A DNA stretch of 64,000 bases, taken from assembly GCA_035473255.1 (NCBI GenBank), contig DATIOK010000130.1, positions 1-64,000 of the forward strand, given 5' to 3'. The notes beneath the pieces were generated by a model, which saw nothing but the letters and a program-made list of their open reading frames with translations, made no database searches and was not told where the DNA came from. Both the position numbers and the translations under genes were made by a program. Source of the DNA: JAICYJ01 sp035473255. Lineage in GTDB: Bacteria > Actinomycetota > Thermoleophilia > Gaiellales > JAICJC01. Positions 34,449 through 42,257 of the stretch are shown here, one piece after another (the stretch's first letter is position 1; each line of letters begins with the position of its first letter).

Positions 34449-34949
34449 ATGAGCGATGCCGACGATCTCGCCGACCTGCTGGCGGAGCTGACCGTCAGCC
34501 TGGTGGTGGAGCTGCACCCGGCGATCGCCGACCTGGCCATGCCGGGCCACTTCAGGCCCGCCGGCGCGCCCGCAGCCGCCGTGTTCCTGCGCCCGCTCGA
34601 AGGCGAACCAACCCACCGCAGCGGCCCGCCGTCCCTGGCCGTGGCCGAGCTGGCCGCGGACGCCGCCGAGGCCGCGCATGCCCGGCTGGGCTACGGCCGC
34701 CGCGAGGGCAATCCGTTCCTGCCGGGTCTGGCTCTGGCCGCGTTCTACCTGGTCGAGGCCCGGCGCAGCGGCGCGTTCGGGCTGGGCGCGCTGACCGGCG
34801 GCCGCGTGCGCGCCTATCCGCTGGCGGCGGATGAGGCCCACCACGACCCGCCGCTGCTGCCGGGCACGGCAGCGATACGCGCCTGGTACCCGGTCGAGGG
34901 CGCGCCGGATGCCTGCATCGAGCTGCGGCTCAGCCCGTCGCCTGCGTGA
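34449..34949 (+). CDS. Conserved hypothetical protein divergent from nitrile hydratase operon
   Basis: The 166-aa soluble protein has no recognised domain. It has no membrane segment or cysteine motif and contains a DLLAELTVSLVVELHPAIADLAMPGHF start and a FLPGLALAAFYLVEARRSGAFGLG core. It starts at ATG 34449, 19 bp from the divergent nitrile hydratase start, and its end overlaps the convergent MFS gene by 20 nt. Codon third positions are strongly GC-rich, supporting coding. Confidence 0.65.
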   Translation: MSDADDLADLLAELTVSLVVELHPAIADLAMPGHFRPAGAPAAAVFLRPLEGEPTHRSGPPSLAVAELAADAAEAAHARLGYGRREGNPFLPGLALAAFYLVEARRSGAFGLGALTGGRVRAYPLAADEAHHDPPLLPGTAAIRAWYPVEGAPDACIELRLSPSPA

Positions 34950-36297
34950 CCGGCTCGGCCTCGCGCGATCCCGCGTCGTAGCGCCAGAAGGCCGGCAGCA
35001 GCGCGGCCGTGACGGCGACCCCGATCACGCACAGCACGCCGCCCGAGACGATCGATCCGCGCACGCCGATCAGCGAGGCCGCGGCGCCCGCCTCGACGTT
35101 CCCGGCCAGCGGGCCGGTCGAGTAGCCGACCTGCTCGATGCCGGCCAGGCGACCGCGCAGCTCGGTGGGGATGGTCTGGTTCCACACGGTCGACCGGAAG
35201 ATGCCAGACACCGTGTCGGCCGCTCCCGCCACCGCCAGGCCGGCCAGCACCAGCGCCAGCCCGGGCGCCAGCCCCACCACCGTGATCGCGAGCCCCCAGC
35301 CGGCGGCCGCGAAGCAGATGGCCGCGCCGTGCCTGCGCGTCCCGCCCGTCCAGCCGCTGGTGAGCGTGGCCGCGAGGGCGCCCACCGCCGGCGCCGCGTA
35401 CATCAGGCCGAGCACGCCGGCGCCGCCGAACTCGTGCGCGAAGGCCGGGAAGATCGCGTTCGGCATGCCGAAGAACATGGCCACGATGTCGACCGCGTAG
35501 GTTCCGAGCAGCACGGGCCGGGCCGCCGCATAGCGCAGGCCCTCGAGGATGCCGTGCAGGCTGACCTCGGCGCCCGCGACCGGCGGCGGCGCCGCGCGCA
35601 TCATCCCCAGCAGCAGTAGCGACGCGGCGAAGGTGGCCACGTCGAAGGCGTAGGTGAGCGGTAGCCCCACCACCGCGATCAGCACGCCCCCCAGCGCGGG
35701 GCCGCCGATCTCCCCGATATTGAAACGGAGCGTGCCGATCGCCGCCGCGGCCGGCATCTCGTCGCGGTCGACCAGGCGCTGGGTGAGGGCCTCCAGCGAC
35801 GGGCGCTGGAGACCGTCCAGCGCCGCCATCACGGCCGCGACCACGAACAGCAGCCACAGCTGGGGGCTGGCCAGCGTCGCGTTCAGCAGCAGCACGATCG
35901 AGGCGCCGGCGAATGACAGCTCGGTCAGGAGCAGCATCCGCCGCCGGTCGCGAGCGTCGGCCAGCGCGCCGCCCAGAAACGCGGTCACCAGCAGCGGGCA
36001 CAGTTCGGCCAGGCCCAGCAGGCCCACCACCAGCGAGGAGCCGGACAGCTGGTAGGCCTGGTAGGGCAGGGCCACGTAGGTCACCATCGAGCCCAGGAAC
36101 GTGATCGCCTGGCCGGCCGTCAGCAGCCGAAAGTCGCGGTGTCGCCGGAGCGGGCCGAGGTCGATGGTGAGCTTGCGGACCACGCCGCGCGGCTGGTCGG
36201 GCTCCGTCGCCGTCTGCGGCAGCGGCGGCATGGGCGAGAGCCGCTCCGCCTCATGCTGGCCGTGGCCGTGCTCGTCTTTGGGAGGCTCCTCGGGCAC
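34930..36297 (-). CDS. MFS transporter (EntS/DHA3-like)
   Basis: The 455-aa exporter has a hydrophilic N-terminus of about 45 residues and 12 helices. Typical DHA3 blocks include ITFLGSMVTYVALPYQAYQLSG, GGALADARDRRRMLL and TVWNQTIPTELRGRLAG. Its last helix (GSIVSGGVLCVIGVAV...LLPAFWRYDA) matches the decayed remnant at 48430-48609. Start is GTG 36297, with TATCCT 8 nt upstream. Substrate unknown (siderophore or drug). Confidence 0.87.
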   Translation of the reverse strand: MPEEPPKDEHGHGQHEAERLSPMPPLPQTATEPDQPRGVVRKLTIDLGPLRRHRDFRLLTAGQAITFLGSMVTYVALPYQAYQLSGSSLVVGLLGLAELCPLLVTAFLGGALADARDRRRMLLLTELSFAGASIVLLLNATLASPQLWLLFVVAAVMAALDGLQRPSLEALTQRLVDRDEMPAAAAIGTLRFNIGEIGGPALGGVLIAVVGLPLTYAFDVATFAASLLLLGMMRAAPPPVAGAEVSLHGILEGLRYAAARPVLLGTYAVDIVAMFFGMPNAIFPAFAHEFGGAGVLGLMYAAPAVGALAATLTSGWTGGTRRHGAAICFAAAGWGLAITVVGLAPGLALVLAGLAVAGAADTVSGIFRSTVWNQTIPTELRGRLAGIEQVGYSTGPLAGNVEAGAAASLIGVRGSIVSGGVLCVIGVAVTAALLPAFWRYDAGSREAEPVTQATG

Positions 36298-36305
36298 GAC
36301 CGGGG

Positions 36306-36319
36306 AGGATAGTTACCAT
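36306..36319. promoter_or_regulatory. Divergent -10 pair of MFS and HD genes
   Basis: TATCCT on the minus strand (36306-36311), 8 nt from GTG 36297; TACCAT on the plus strand (36314-36319), 6 nt from ATG 36326. Confidence 0.5.
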
Positions 36320-36325
36320 GCGGCG

Positions 36326-36901
36326 ATGCTGACCGACCGCTTCCAGCAGGCGCTGATCTACGCCGCTCAGGTGCACGACGGCCAGTCCCGCAAGGGCGGC
36401 GAGTCGATCCCGTACCTGGCCCACCTGATGTCGGTGGCGGCGCTGGTGCTGGAGAACGGCGGCGGCGAGGACGAGGCGATCGCGGCGCTGCTCCACGACG
36501 CGATCGAGGATCGCGGCGATCGCACCAACCTCGAGGAGCTGCGCCGGCGCTTCGGCGATCAGGTCGCGTTCATCGTCGATGCCTGCAGCGACACCGACCA
36601 GCGCCCGAAACCGCCCTGGCAGGGGCGCAAGCAGGCGTACATCGATCGCATGCAGACCGCGCCGGTGGCCGTGCTGCGGGTGGCCTGCGCAGACAAGGTG
36701 CACAACGCCCGCTCGACGCTCAGCGACCTGCACGTGTACGGCGCCGCCACCTGGAGCAAGTTCGGCAGCACGGTCGAGCAGCAGCTCTGGTATTACCAGA
36801 CCCTGTCCGAGCTGTTCTCACGGCGGCTGCCGGGGCCGCTGTCGGACGAGCTGGCGCGGCTGGTGGCGGAGATCACGGAGCGGTCGGCGACGACCATCTA
36901 G
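36326..36901 (+). CDS. HD-domain phosphohydrolase (MESH1/RelA-SpoT hydrolase-like)
   Basis: The 191-aa metal-dependent hydrolase has YAAQVHDGQSRKGGESIPYLAHLMSVA, the AALLHDAIED HD motif, and DKVHNARSTLSDL, matching the stand-alone (p)ppGpp hydrolase-like group. It lacks a synthetase domain. It probably degrades an alarmone or similar nucleotide. The ATG at 36326 has TACCAT 6 nt upstream. Its stop overlaps the convergent exonuclease gene by 4 nt. Confidence 0.85.
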   Translation: MLTDRFQQALIYAAQVHDGQSRKGGESIPYLAHLMSVAALVLENGGGEDEAIAALLHDAIEDRGDRTNLEELRRRFGDQVAFIVDACSDTDQRPKPPWQGRKQAYIDRMQTAPVAVLRVACADKVHNARSTLSDLHVYGAATWSKFGSTVEQQLWYYQTLSELFSRRLPGPLSDELARLVAEITERSATTI

Positions 36902-37524
36902 GCATGGCCTGGGAAGTGGCGGTGGGTGGCGACCCGCCGGTCCGCGTGCACGAGGTCGGCCAGCGTGCCGTGGCCGAGGCGCTCCAGCCTGGTAGCGAGG
37001 GCGAGGAACACCTGCGCGGTCGTGAGCGCGTCGCCCATCGCCTGGTGGGGGTGGTGGCTGGGCAGGCCCAGCTGATCCGTCAGCGTCTGAAGCGGCTTGT
37101 AGCCGGGATCGGCGCCGTCGGCGACGACGCCGTGCAGCCGCCACAGCATCGCGGTGTCGATGATGCCGCGGGGCAACCGGCCGCCCGCCTGCCGCAGAGC
37201 CGGTCCCAGGAAGGCGCGCTCGACCCAGGCCGCGTGGGCGATCGGCGTTCGGCCCCTGATCGCCTCGGCCAGCGGCGCCAGCGCCTCTCCTAGCGGAGGC
37301 GCGGAGTCGAGATCGTGGGGCAGGATCCCGTGGATCTCGACAGGCCCGGTATGGCGGCCCGCGGTCGGCTTGACCATGCCCTGGATGGCACCGCCGGCCC
37401 GGATCCGGCCGCCGTCAAGCGGCACCGCGCCGAACGCGATCACCTCGTCGGTCTTTGGGTCGAGACCGGTCAGCTCCACGTCAACGCACAGCAGCGCGGC
37501 GTCGCGCCAGGAACGCCGCCTCAT
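36898..37524 (-). CDS. DnaQ-like 3'-5' exonuclease
   Basis: The 208-aa exonuclease has the DEDDh motifs: DVELTGLDPKTDEVIAFGAV (Exo I, D/E), AHAAWVERAFLGPAL (Exo II region) and HHPHQAMGDALTTAQVF (Exo III, H and D). In Exo II the usual HNAxFD is AHAAWVE, slightly atypical. Its ATG overlaps the TGA of the CBS/DUF294 gene (ATGA). Pairing of a DUF294 regulator with a PolC/DnaQ-like exonuclease is a known recurrent arrangement. Confidence 0.88.
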   Translation of the reverse strand: MRRRSWRDAALLCVDVELTGLDPKTDEVIAFGAVPLDGGRIRAGGAIQGMVKPTAGRHTGPVEIHGILPHDLDSAPPLGEALAPLAEAIRGRTPIAHAAWVERAFLGPALRQAGGRLPRGIIDTAMLWRLHGVVADGADPGYKPLQTLTDQLGLPSHHPHQAMGDALTTAQVFLALATRLERLGHGTLADLVHADRRVATHRHFPGHA

Positions 37525-39368
37525 AGCGCGGTCAGGCCGAGCTCGTTGCTGAGGCCGCGCTGCACCTCTGCCACCGCGCGGAAGGCGTCCTTCAGGTAGC
37601 GGCGGGTGAGCGGGGCCAGCTCGCGCGGGTCGATCGCGTCGTTCGGCTTCGCTCCCCGGCGCAGCGCGTCGATCTGGCTCTCCATGCGCAGGTCGGTGAA
37701 CAGCTCGAACGCGACCCGCAGCGTCGAGGCCCAGCGGCCGTCGAGCGTGCCGGCCCGTTCCGCCGCGTCCAGGCGCGCGGCGGTGGAGGTCTCCGACGAT
37801 CCCGCGGACATCGCCGCCCAGCGGGCGATGTCGACGACCGGCAGCAGCCCGCCGGACTTGATGTCGAGGGTGCCGCGCCGCTCGCCGTCGTGCTCGACCA
37901 CGAAGTCGCGGAAGAAGCCCGTGGGCGGCCGGTCGCTGAGCGCGAACAGGCCCAGCCGCCGCAGCAGCTGGGGGTGGCGCCGGGCGCCCGCGAACACGTC
38001 CCCGACGGCGCGCCAGCCTGACTCGGTCGTCCACACCGGCCGGCCGTCGATCATCAGCGACACCAGGATCAGCGCCTTCTCCTCGGTGGGATCGTCCAGC
38101 CACGACCGCGCCGCCGCCAGCCAGGCCCCCTGCGATCGCAGGAACAGCGGCTTGCAGGCGACGGCGCCGTTGGGGCATCGCGGTATGCCGCAGCGCTCGA
38201 GGCCGGCCACAACCTCGGCGGCCACACGCGCGAGCGGCTCCCGCACCGCCGGGTCGTCGCCCTCGCCTTGCCAGGCGATCGCGCTGTCCTGGTCGGAGCT
38301 GGGGAAGGCCTCGCGCCGGGCCACGCTGCCGAGCGACAGCCAGGTGAACGGCGCCAATTCCGGGTGCCCGTCGATGACCAGCTCGATCATGCGGCGCGTG
38401 AGCGCGTCGTGGACGGTGGCGATCACCCGTGAGATGGAAGCGGCGGCGATCTTGGCGTCGTGCAGGCCGATGATCGTGTCCGAGAGCGGCTCCACGGCGG
38501 CCGCCAGCTCGTCGACGGTGGTCGCCGCCGTGATCGCTCTGCGCAGGAGGAAGGGGGTGCGCGTCTCCACCGCCATCAGATCGGTGTCGGAGATGACGCC
38601 GATCACGCGGCCGGATGCGTCCACCACCGGCAGGTGGCGGACGCCGCGGTCGAGCATGTCCAGCAGCGCGTCGGCGCCGGTGACGTCGTCGGCGATGGTG
38701 GTGGCCGGGGCGGTCATCACCTCCGACACGGGGGTGTCGGCGGGCACCCCCGCGGCCACCACGCGCTCGCGCAGGTCGCGGTCGGTGACGATGCCGAATC
38801 CGTCGCCGAGATCGACCAGCACGGCCGACGAGCTGGCCTCGACCATGCGCCGGGCGGCCTCCTGCACCGTCGCGGCGGGAGCGGCGATCACCGGGTCGCC
38901 GCGGAGCAGGCGGCTGACGGGCCGGCGGGCCGGGTCGACCACGGCGATCGCCAGCGGATCCAGCTCGCGCTGCAGCATCTCGTAGCGGCCCGCCAGCGAG
39001 CGGGCCGCGAACCGCAGGGCGGCCGGCCGTGCCAGCACCGGCCGGATCGCCTCGGCCGGCAGGCGGTAGAGCAGCGAGTCCTCGGCGGCCCGCACCGCCA
39101 GCGCCGTCGGCCACTCCGACAGCAGCGAGGCGTGACCGAACATCTCACCCTCCGACAGCATGTCCACGACCCGGTCGCCGTCCAGCAGCTCGACGGCGCC
39201 GCGCCGCACCACCCAGGCCACGCCGGGCGTCGTCACCGCCTGCTCGAGCACCATGGTTCCGGCCTCCGCGTACTCGATCTCGCAGGCCGCGGCCACCTCG
39301 TCCAGCTCCTCCTCGCTGAGCGTGTCGAAGGGCGGGTTGTCTCGCAGGAACTCCGCGATCTCGTGCAT
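37521..39368 (-). CDS. Cyclic nucleotide-binding, CBS-pair and DUF294 nucleotidyltransferase-like protein
   Basis: The 615-aa regulator has, in order, a cNMP-binding domain (about 1-130: AGTMVLEQ, LSEGEMFGHASLL), two CBS domains (about 150-270: IVTDRDLRERV, HLPVVDASGRVIGVISDTDLM), a GlnD-like nucleotidyltransferase domain with GSVARREAFPSSDQDSAIAW (the GSxxRxE...SDxD motif) and a C-terminal substrate-binding domain. It likely senses an adenine nucleotide and may nucleotidylate a partner. The ATG at 39368 starts just before the cNMP domain; TAGGAT lies 10 nt upstream. It is coupled to the exonuclease gene. Confidence 0.88.
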   Translation of the reverse strand: MHEIAEFLRDNPPFDTLSEEELDEVAAACEIEYAEAGTMVLEQAVTTPGVAWVVRRGAVELLDGDRVVDMLSEGEMFGHASLLSEWPTALAVRAAEDSLLYRLPAEAIRPVLARPAALRFAARSLAGRYEMLQRELDPLAIAVVDPARRPVSRLLRGDPVIAAPAATVQEAARRMVEASSSAVLVDLGDGFGIVTDRDLRERVVAAGVPADTPVSEVMTAPATTIADDVTGADALLDMLDRGVRHLPVVDASGRVIGVISDTDLMAVETRTPFLLRRAITAATTVDELAAAVEPLSDTIIGLHDAKIAAASISRVIATVHDALTRRMIELVIDGHPELAPFTWLSLGSVARREAFPSSDQDSAIAWQGEGDDPAVREPLARVAAEVVAGLERCGIPRCPNGAVACKPLFLRSQGAWLAAARSWLDDPTEEKALILVSLMIDGRPVWTTESGWRAVGDVFAGARRHPQLLRRLGLFALSDRPPTGFFRDFVVEHDGERRGTLDIKSGGLLPVVDIARWAAMSAGSSETSTAARLDAAERAGTLDGRWASTLRVAFELFTDLRMESQIDALRRGAKPNDAIDPRELAPLTRRYLKDAFRAVAEVQRGLSNELGLTAL

Positions 39369-39477
39369 ATGCAGGACGATCCTAAGGTTCGGGAACCGTA
39401 AATGTTTTTCGCGGGTGATTGACGCGGCACGCACCCTTCGCTACCCCGAGCCTACGGAGTTCATCGGGTGAAGGGGG

Positions 39478-39576
39478 TCAAACGATGATGAAGTCCCAGA
39501 CAGTGTCGACGACCGTGGCGATCGCGCCACCCGCCGGCATGCGAAAGTTGAGCGGCACGATGACGGTTCGCCGCAT
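39478..39576 (-). CDS. Possible 32-aa small protein
   Basis: ATG 39576 to TGA 39478 encodes a short, fairly hydrophobic peptide containing VIVPLNFRMPAGGAIATVVD and ending WDFIIV. About 26 of 31 codons end in G or C, like real genes here. No clear ribosome-binding site or -10 is seen, and the rest of the 273-bp gap 39369-39641 holds nothing else recognisable apart from the next promoter. Confidence 0.25.
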   Translation of the reverse strand: MRRTVIVPLNFRMPAGGAIATVVDTVWDFIIV

Positions 39577-39629
39577 CGTTCCGCGTTGAGCGCGGGGGCG
39601 TGATCTTGGGTCGCGCACGGGCGACGTGC

Positions 39630-39635
39630 TAGCGT
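39630..39635 (+). promoter_or_regulatory. -10 hexamer TAGCGT
   Basis: Six nucleotides before the GTG start at 39642. Confidence 0.5.
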
Positions 39636-39641
39636 CAACCC

Positions 39642-40142
39642 GTGCGCGACTCCAGATATCACGGCAGTTTCGACCATCCCGTCCGAGCATTCCTGATTGG
39701 CGTCACGTTGCTGGTGCTGCTGTTCGGAGGGTTCGTGGTCGGAATCGAGGCGGGTAAGAACCCGATCGAGCAGACGAGCGCGGCTGTTCGGATAGTGACC
39801 ACGAAGGGCCACGTTCACCCCGTCACAGTCGGCCTGCCGGTCGTGAGCACCGTGATCGACGGCCGCACTAGCGTGGTCACGCTGCCGGGTTCGGTGCGCC
39901 GGCAGGTGGTCGTGATCCACCGCCATGGCAAGACCCTCTACGGATACGCCACGATCCAGCCGCCGCTCGCCGGGGACACCAGCTTCACCAACAGCGCCGC
40001 GACCGTCTACGAGCCGGCACCGGTGACGGTGACGACGCCGCCCGAGACGGTGACCGCGCCGCCGGTGACGGTGACCGTGACCGTGACCGCGCCACCGCCC
40101 TCGTCGACCGACTCCTCCGGCACCGCCCAGACCGGTCCCTGA
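39642..40142 (+). CDS. Hypothetical single-pass membrane protein with Thr/Val/Pro-rich tail
   Basis: The 166-aa protein has a short cytoplasmic N-terminus, one helix (about 15-36, FLIGVTLLVLLFGGFVVGI), a small outside beta-rich domain and a low-complexity tail of VTVT/TPP/APP repeats (about 127-160), resembling a wall-spanning linker. No family recognised. GTG start with TAGCGT 6 nt upstream. Confidence 0.7.
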   Translation: MRDSRYHGSFDHPVRAFLIGVTLLVLLFGGFVVGIEAGKNPIEQTSAAVRIVTTKGHVHPVTVGLPVVSTVIDGRTSVVTLPGSVRRQVVVIHRHGKTLYGYATIQPPLAGDTSFTNSAATVYEPAPVTVTTPPETVTAPPVTVTVTVTAPPPSSTDSSGTAQTGP

Positions 40143-40205
40143 CCCGCCCGCGGGTACGTGCCAACTTTGCCACGACCTGTTGCGGGTTTCCCCGCGACCT
40201 GCGTC

Positions 40206-40339
40206 GAGGGCCGAAGCGGTGTTTGACTCCAATAGTTGGGCTTTTCGCTTAGCTGAGCCAATCGCCAGTCACAGCGGGCGTGACACCCGTCAAGAATGGG
40301 TGCCTGAATGCCGCGGCGGCCAGGTCGGTGTTTGACACC
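40206..40339. repeat. 134-bp intergenic repeat A, copy 1
   Basis: It begins GAGGGCCGAAGCGGTGTTTG and ends GTCGGTGTTTGACACC. Copy 2 at 53598-53731 has the same length, identical first 29 nt and an almost identical end. Both contain a GTCAC...GTGAC inverted repeat in the middle and a GGTGTTTGAC direct repeat at each side. Both copies sit between convergent genes. Confidence 0.75.
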
Positions 40340-40371
40340 AGCTCCGCGCCCGTGGGGAGCCTTCGCAGCGC

Positions 40372-40965
40372 CTACGGGCGGTAAGCGTGGAGCTCGGGGC
40401 CGTGGCGCTTTAGCCAGGCCTGCGCCGCCCGGCGGAACGGGTAGGCCTCGTCCACCAGCTGCCAGAAGCGGCGCGAATGGTTCATCTGACGCAGGTGGCA
40501 CAGCTCGTGGACGACCACGTAGTCGGCGACCCAGGCCGGCGCCATCACCAGCCGCCACGAGAACGACAGCGTGCCGCGAGTCGAGCATGAGCCCCAGCGT
40601 GAGCGCGGGTCGCCGACCCGGATCCGCGACCAGCCGCTGACCTCGAGCCGGGCCGCCTCGCGCTCGACCGTCTCGGTCAGCATCCCCCGCGCCTGCCGCC
40701 GGTACCAGGCCCCCAGGTCGCCCGCAGGAGCCGGCCGAGGCTCGCCGTCCAGCCAGGCGACGCCCTCGCGCTGGAGGCCCAGCGATGGCTCTGGCTCAGC
40801 CGCGCGCCGCCGCTCGATCCACTCGCGGTGCTCCGCCACGAAACCGTCGATCCAGGCCGCCGAGGTGCCCGGCGGCACCACCACCTCGACCGGCCGGTGC
40901 GGCGCCACCACGATCCGCGCCCGGCGCACGCGGCTGGACTCGCGGATCAGGAGAGGCGGCGTCAT
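40372..40965 (-). CDS. YgjP/M48-like zinc metallopeptidase
   Basis: The 197-aa protein has the RSRWGSCSTRGTLSFSWRL block and VVHELCHLRQMNHSRRFWQLV, the HExxH zinc motif plus third His of the YgjP/DUF45 (SprT-like) family. The target is unknown; family members act in proteostasis or at restriction loci. The ATG at 40965 has TAGTCT 6 nt upstream and is divergent from the MFS gene. Confidence 0.87.
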   Translation of the reverse strand: MTPPLLIRESSRVRRARIVVAPHRPVEVVVPPGTSAAWIDGFVAEHREWIERRRAAEPEPSLGLQREGVAWLDGEPRPAPAGDLGAWYRRQARGMLTETVEREAARLEVSGWSRIRVGDPRSRWGSCSTRGTLSFSWRLVMAPAWVADYVVVHELCHLRQMNHSRRFWQLVDEAYPFRRAAQAWLKRHGPELHAYRP

Positions 40966-40971
40966 CGCTCG

Positions 40972-40987
40972 AGACTACCCATAGACT
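40972..40987. promoter_or_regulatory. Divergent leaderless -10 pair
   Basis: TAGTCT on the minus strand (40972-40977), 6 nt from ATG 40965; TAGACT on the plus strand (40982-40987), 6 nt from ATG 40994. The whole divergent region is 28 bp. Confidence 0.55.
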
Positions 40988-40993
40988 CGGCCG

Positions 40994-42136
40994 ATGCGAC
41001 GGCTCCTGATCCTGCTCTACGCGCTGATCTTCGTGGACGAGGTGGTGCTGGTGTCGCTGGTGCCGCTGCTGCCGTCCTACCGCGACGCCTTCTCCCTATC
41101 CGGGTTCGAGTCGGGAGTCGCCTTGTCGGCGGCGAGCCTCGCGATCGTCGCCGGGGCCATCCCCGGCGGAGTCGCCGGCGACCGGCTCGGCCACCGCCGC
41201 GTTACGCTCGCGGCCGGCCTGCTACTGGCCGCCTCCTGCCTGGGCCAGGGGCTCGCCGTCGGCCTCTGGACGCTGGTCGCCGCCCGGCTCGCCTTCGGCG
41301 TCGCCTCGGCCGTGATCTGGTCGGCCGGCCTGTCGTGGCTGTCCGACTCCGCCGGCGAGGATCGGCCCGGCGCCGTCGGCGCCGTGATCGCCGTGGCCGG
41401 GCTGGGTGGGATGGTCGGCCCGGTCTTCGCCGGCGTCCTGGCCGACCGGGTCAGCCGCGGTGCGCCGTTCCTGATCCTGGCCGCCGTTTCGCTGGGACTG
41501 GTGGTCGCGCTCGCCTTCGCCGACCACGGCAGCGAAGGCCGCCATGAGCAGCAGCTGCGGCTGAGCGCCGCGCTCGGCCTGGCCCGCCGCAACCCGCTGA
41601 TCGCGGGTGCCGTCACGCTGATGCTGCTGGGCGGCTTCTCGGACGGCGTCGTGTTCCTGGTCGCCCCCGCGCAGCTCAGCGATGCCGGCCGCTCGACCGC
41701 CACCATCGGCCTGATCCTCTCGATCGGCTCGGGCGTGTTCATCGCATGCAGCGCGCTGGCCGCGCGCACCGGCAAGTGGACCGTGACCCTGGTCGCAGGC
41801 GCCATCTGCACCGCCCTCTCGGCGCTGGTGCTGCTGCCGGTGCTCGGCACCAGCACGTCGGCGGTCGTGGCCGGCATGCTGATCGTGCGCGCCGCCCCGC
41901 TCGGCTTCATGTACGCGGTGGCGCTGCCGCTGGGCGTGCGCGGCGCGCGCAACGCCGGGATCGGGGTGGGCGCCGTCAACGGCATGACCGCGTTCGCCTG
42001 GGGCGCGGCCAGTTTCGGCGGCGCGATCGTCGCCGGCGCCGGCCTCGACCAGCCCGGCCCGAGCGCCGTCTACGGCTTCCTGACGGCCTGCTGCCTCGCC
42101 GCCACCGCCTACCTGCTGGCGCTGGGCCGGCGCTAG
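40994..42136 (+). CDS. MFS transporter
   Basis: The 380-aa 12-helix protein is a close paralogue of the MFS protein at 5274: same N-terminal pattern (LLYALIFVDEVVLVSLVPLL) and same VAGDRLGHRRVTLAAG loop and WLSDSAG after helix 5. Substrate unknown. Leaderless ATG start with TAGACT 6 nt upstream. Confidence 0.86.
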   Translation: MRRLLILLYALIFVDEVVLVSLVPLLPSYRDAFSLSGFESGVALSAASLAIVAGAIPGGVAGDRLGHRRVTLAAGLLLAASCLGQGLAVGLWTLVAARLAFGVASAVIWSAGLSWLSDSAGEDRPGAVGAVIAVAGLGGMVGPVFAGVLADRVSRGAPFLILAAVSLGLVVALAFADHGSEGRHEQQLRLSAALGLARRNPLIAGAVTLMLLGGFSDGVVFLVAPAQLSDAGRSTATIGLILSIGSGVFIACSALAARTGKWTVTLVAGAICTALSALVLLPVLGTSTSAVVAGMLIVRAAPLGFMYAVALPLGVRGARNAGIGVGAVNGMTAFAWGAASFGGAIVAGAGLDQPGPSAVYGFLTACCLAATAYLLALGRR

Positions 42137-42191
42137 CCCCCGGTAGCGGTGCAGACGGCGGCCGGGCCTTCGTGCGCGTGGCCCCCGGGGG
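42137..42191 (+). terminator. Long hairpin after MFS gene
   Basis: CCCCCGG (42137-42143) pairs with CCGGGGG (42185-42191), enclosing a GC-rich region with a further GGCC inner stem. It begins right after the TAG stop. No U tract. Confidence 0.35.
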
Positions 42192-42257
42192 ATAACCGCA
42201 CCAACCCTTCAGGCAAACCGTATCGATCGGAGACGCCGCTGGTGACACGCTGCGGGC

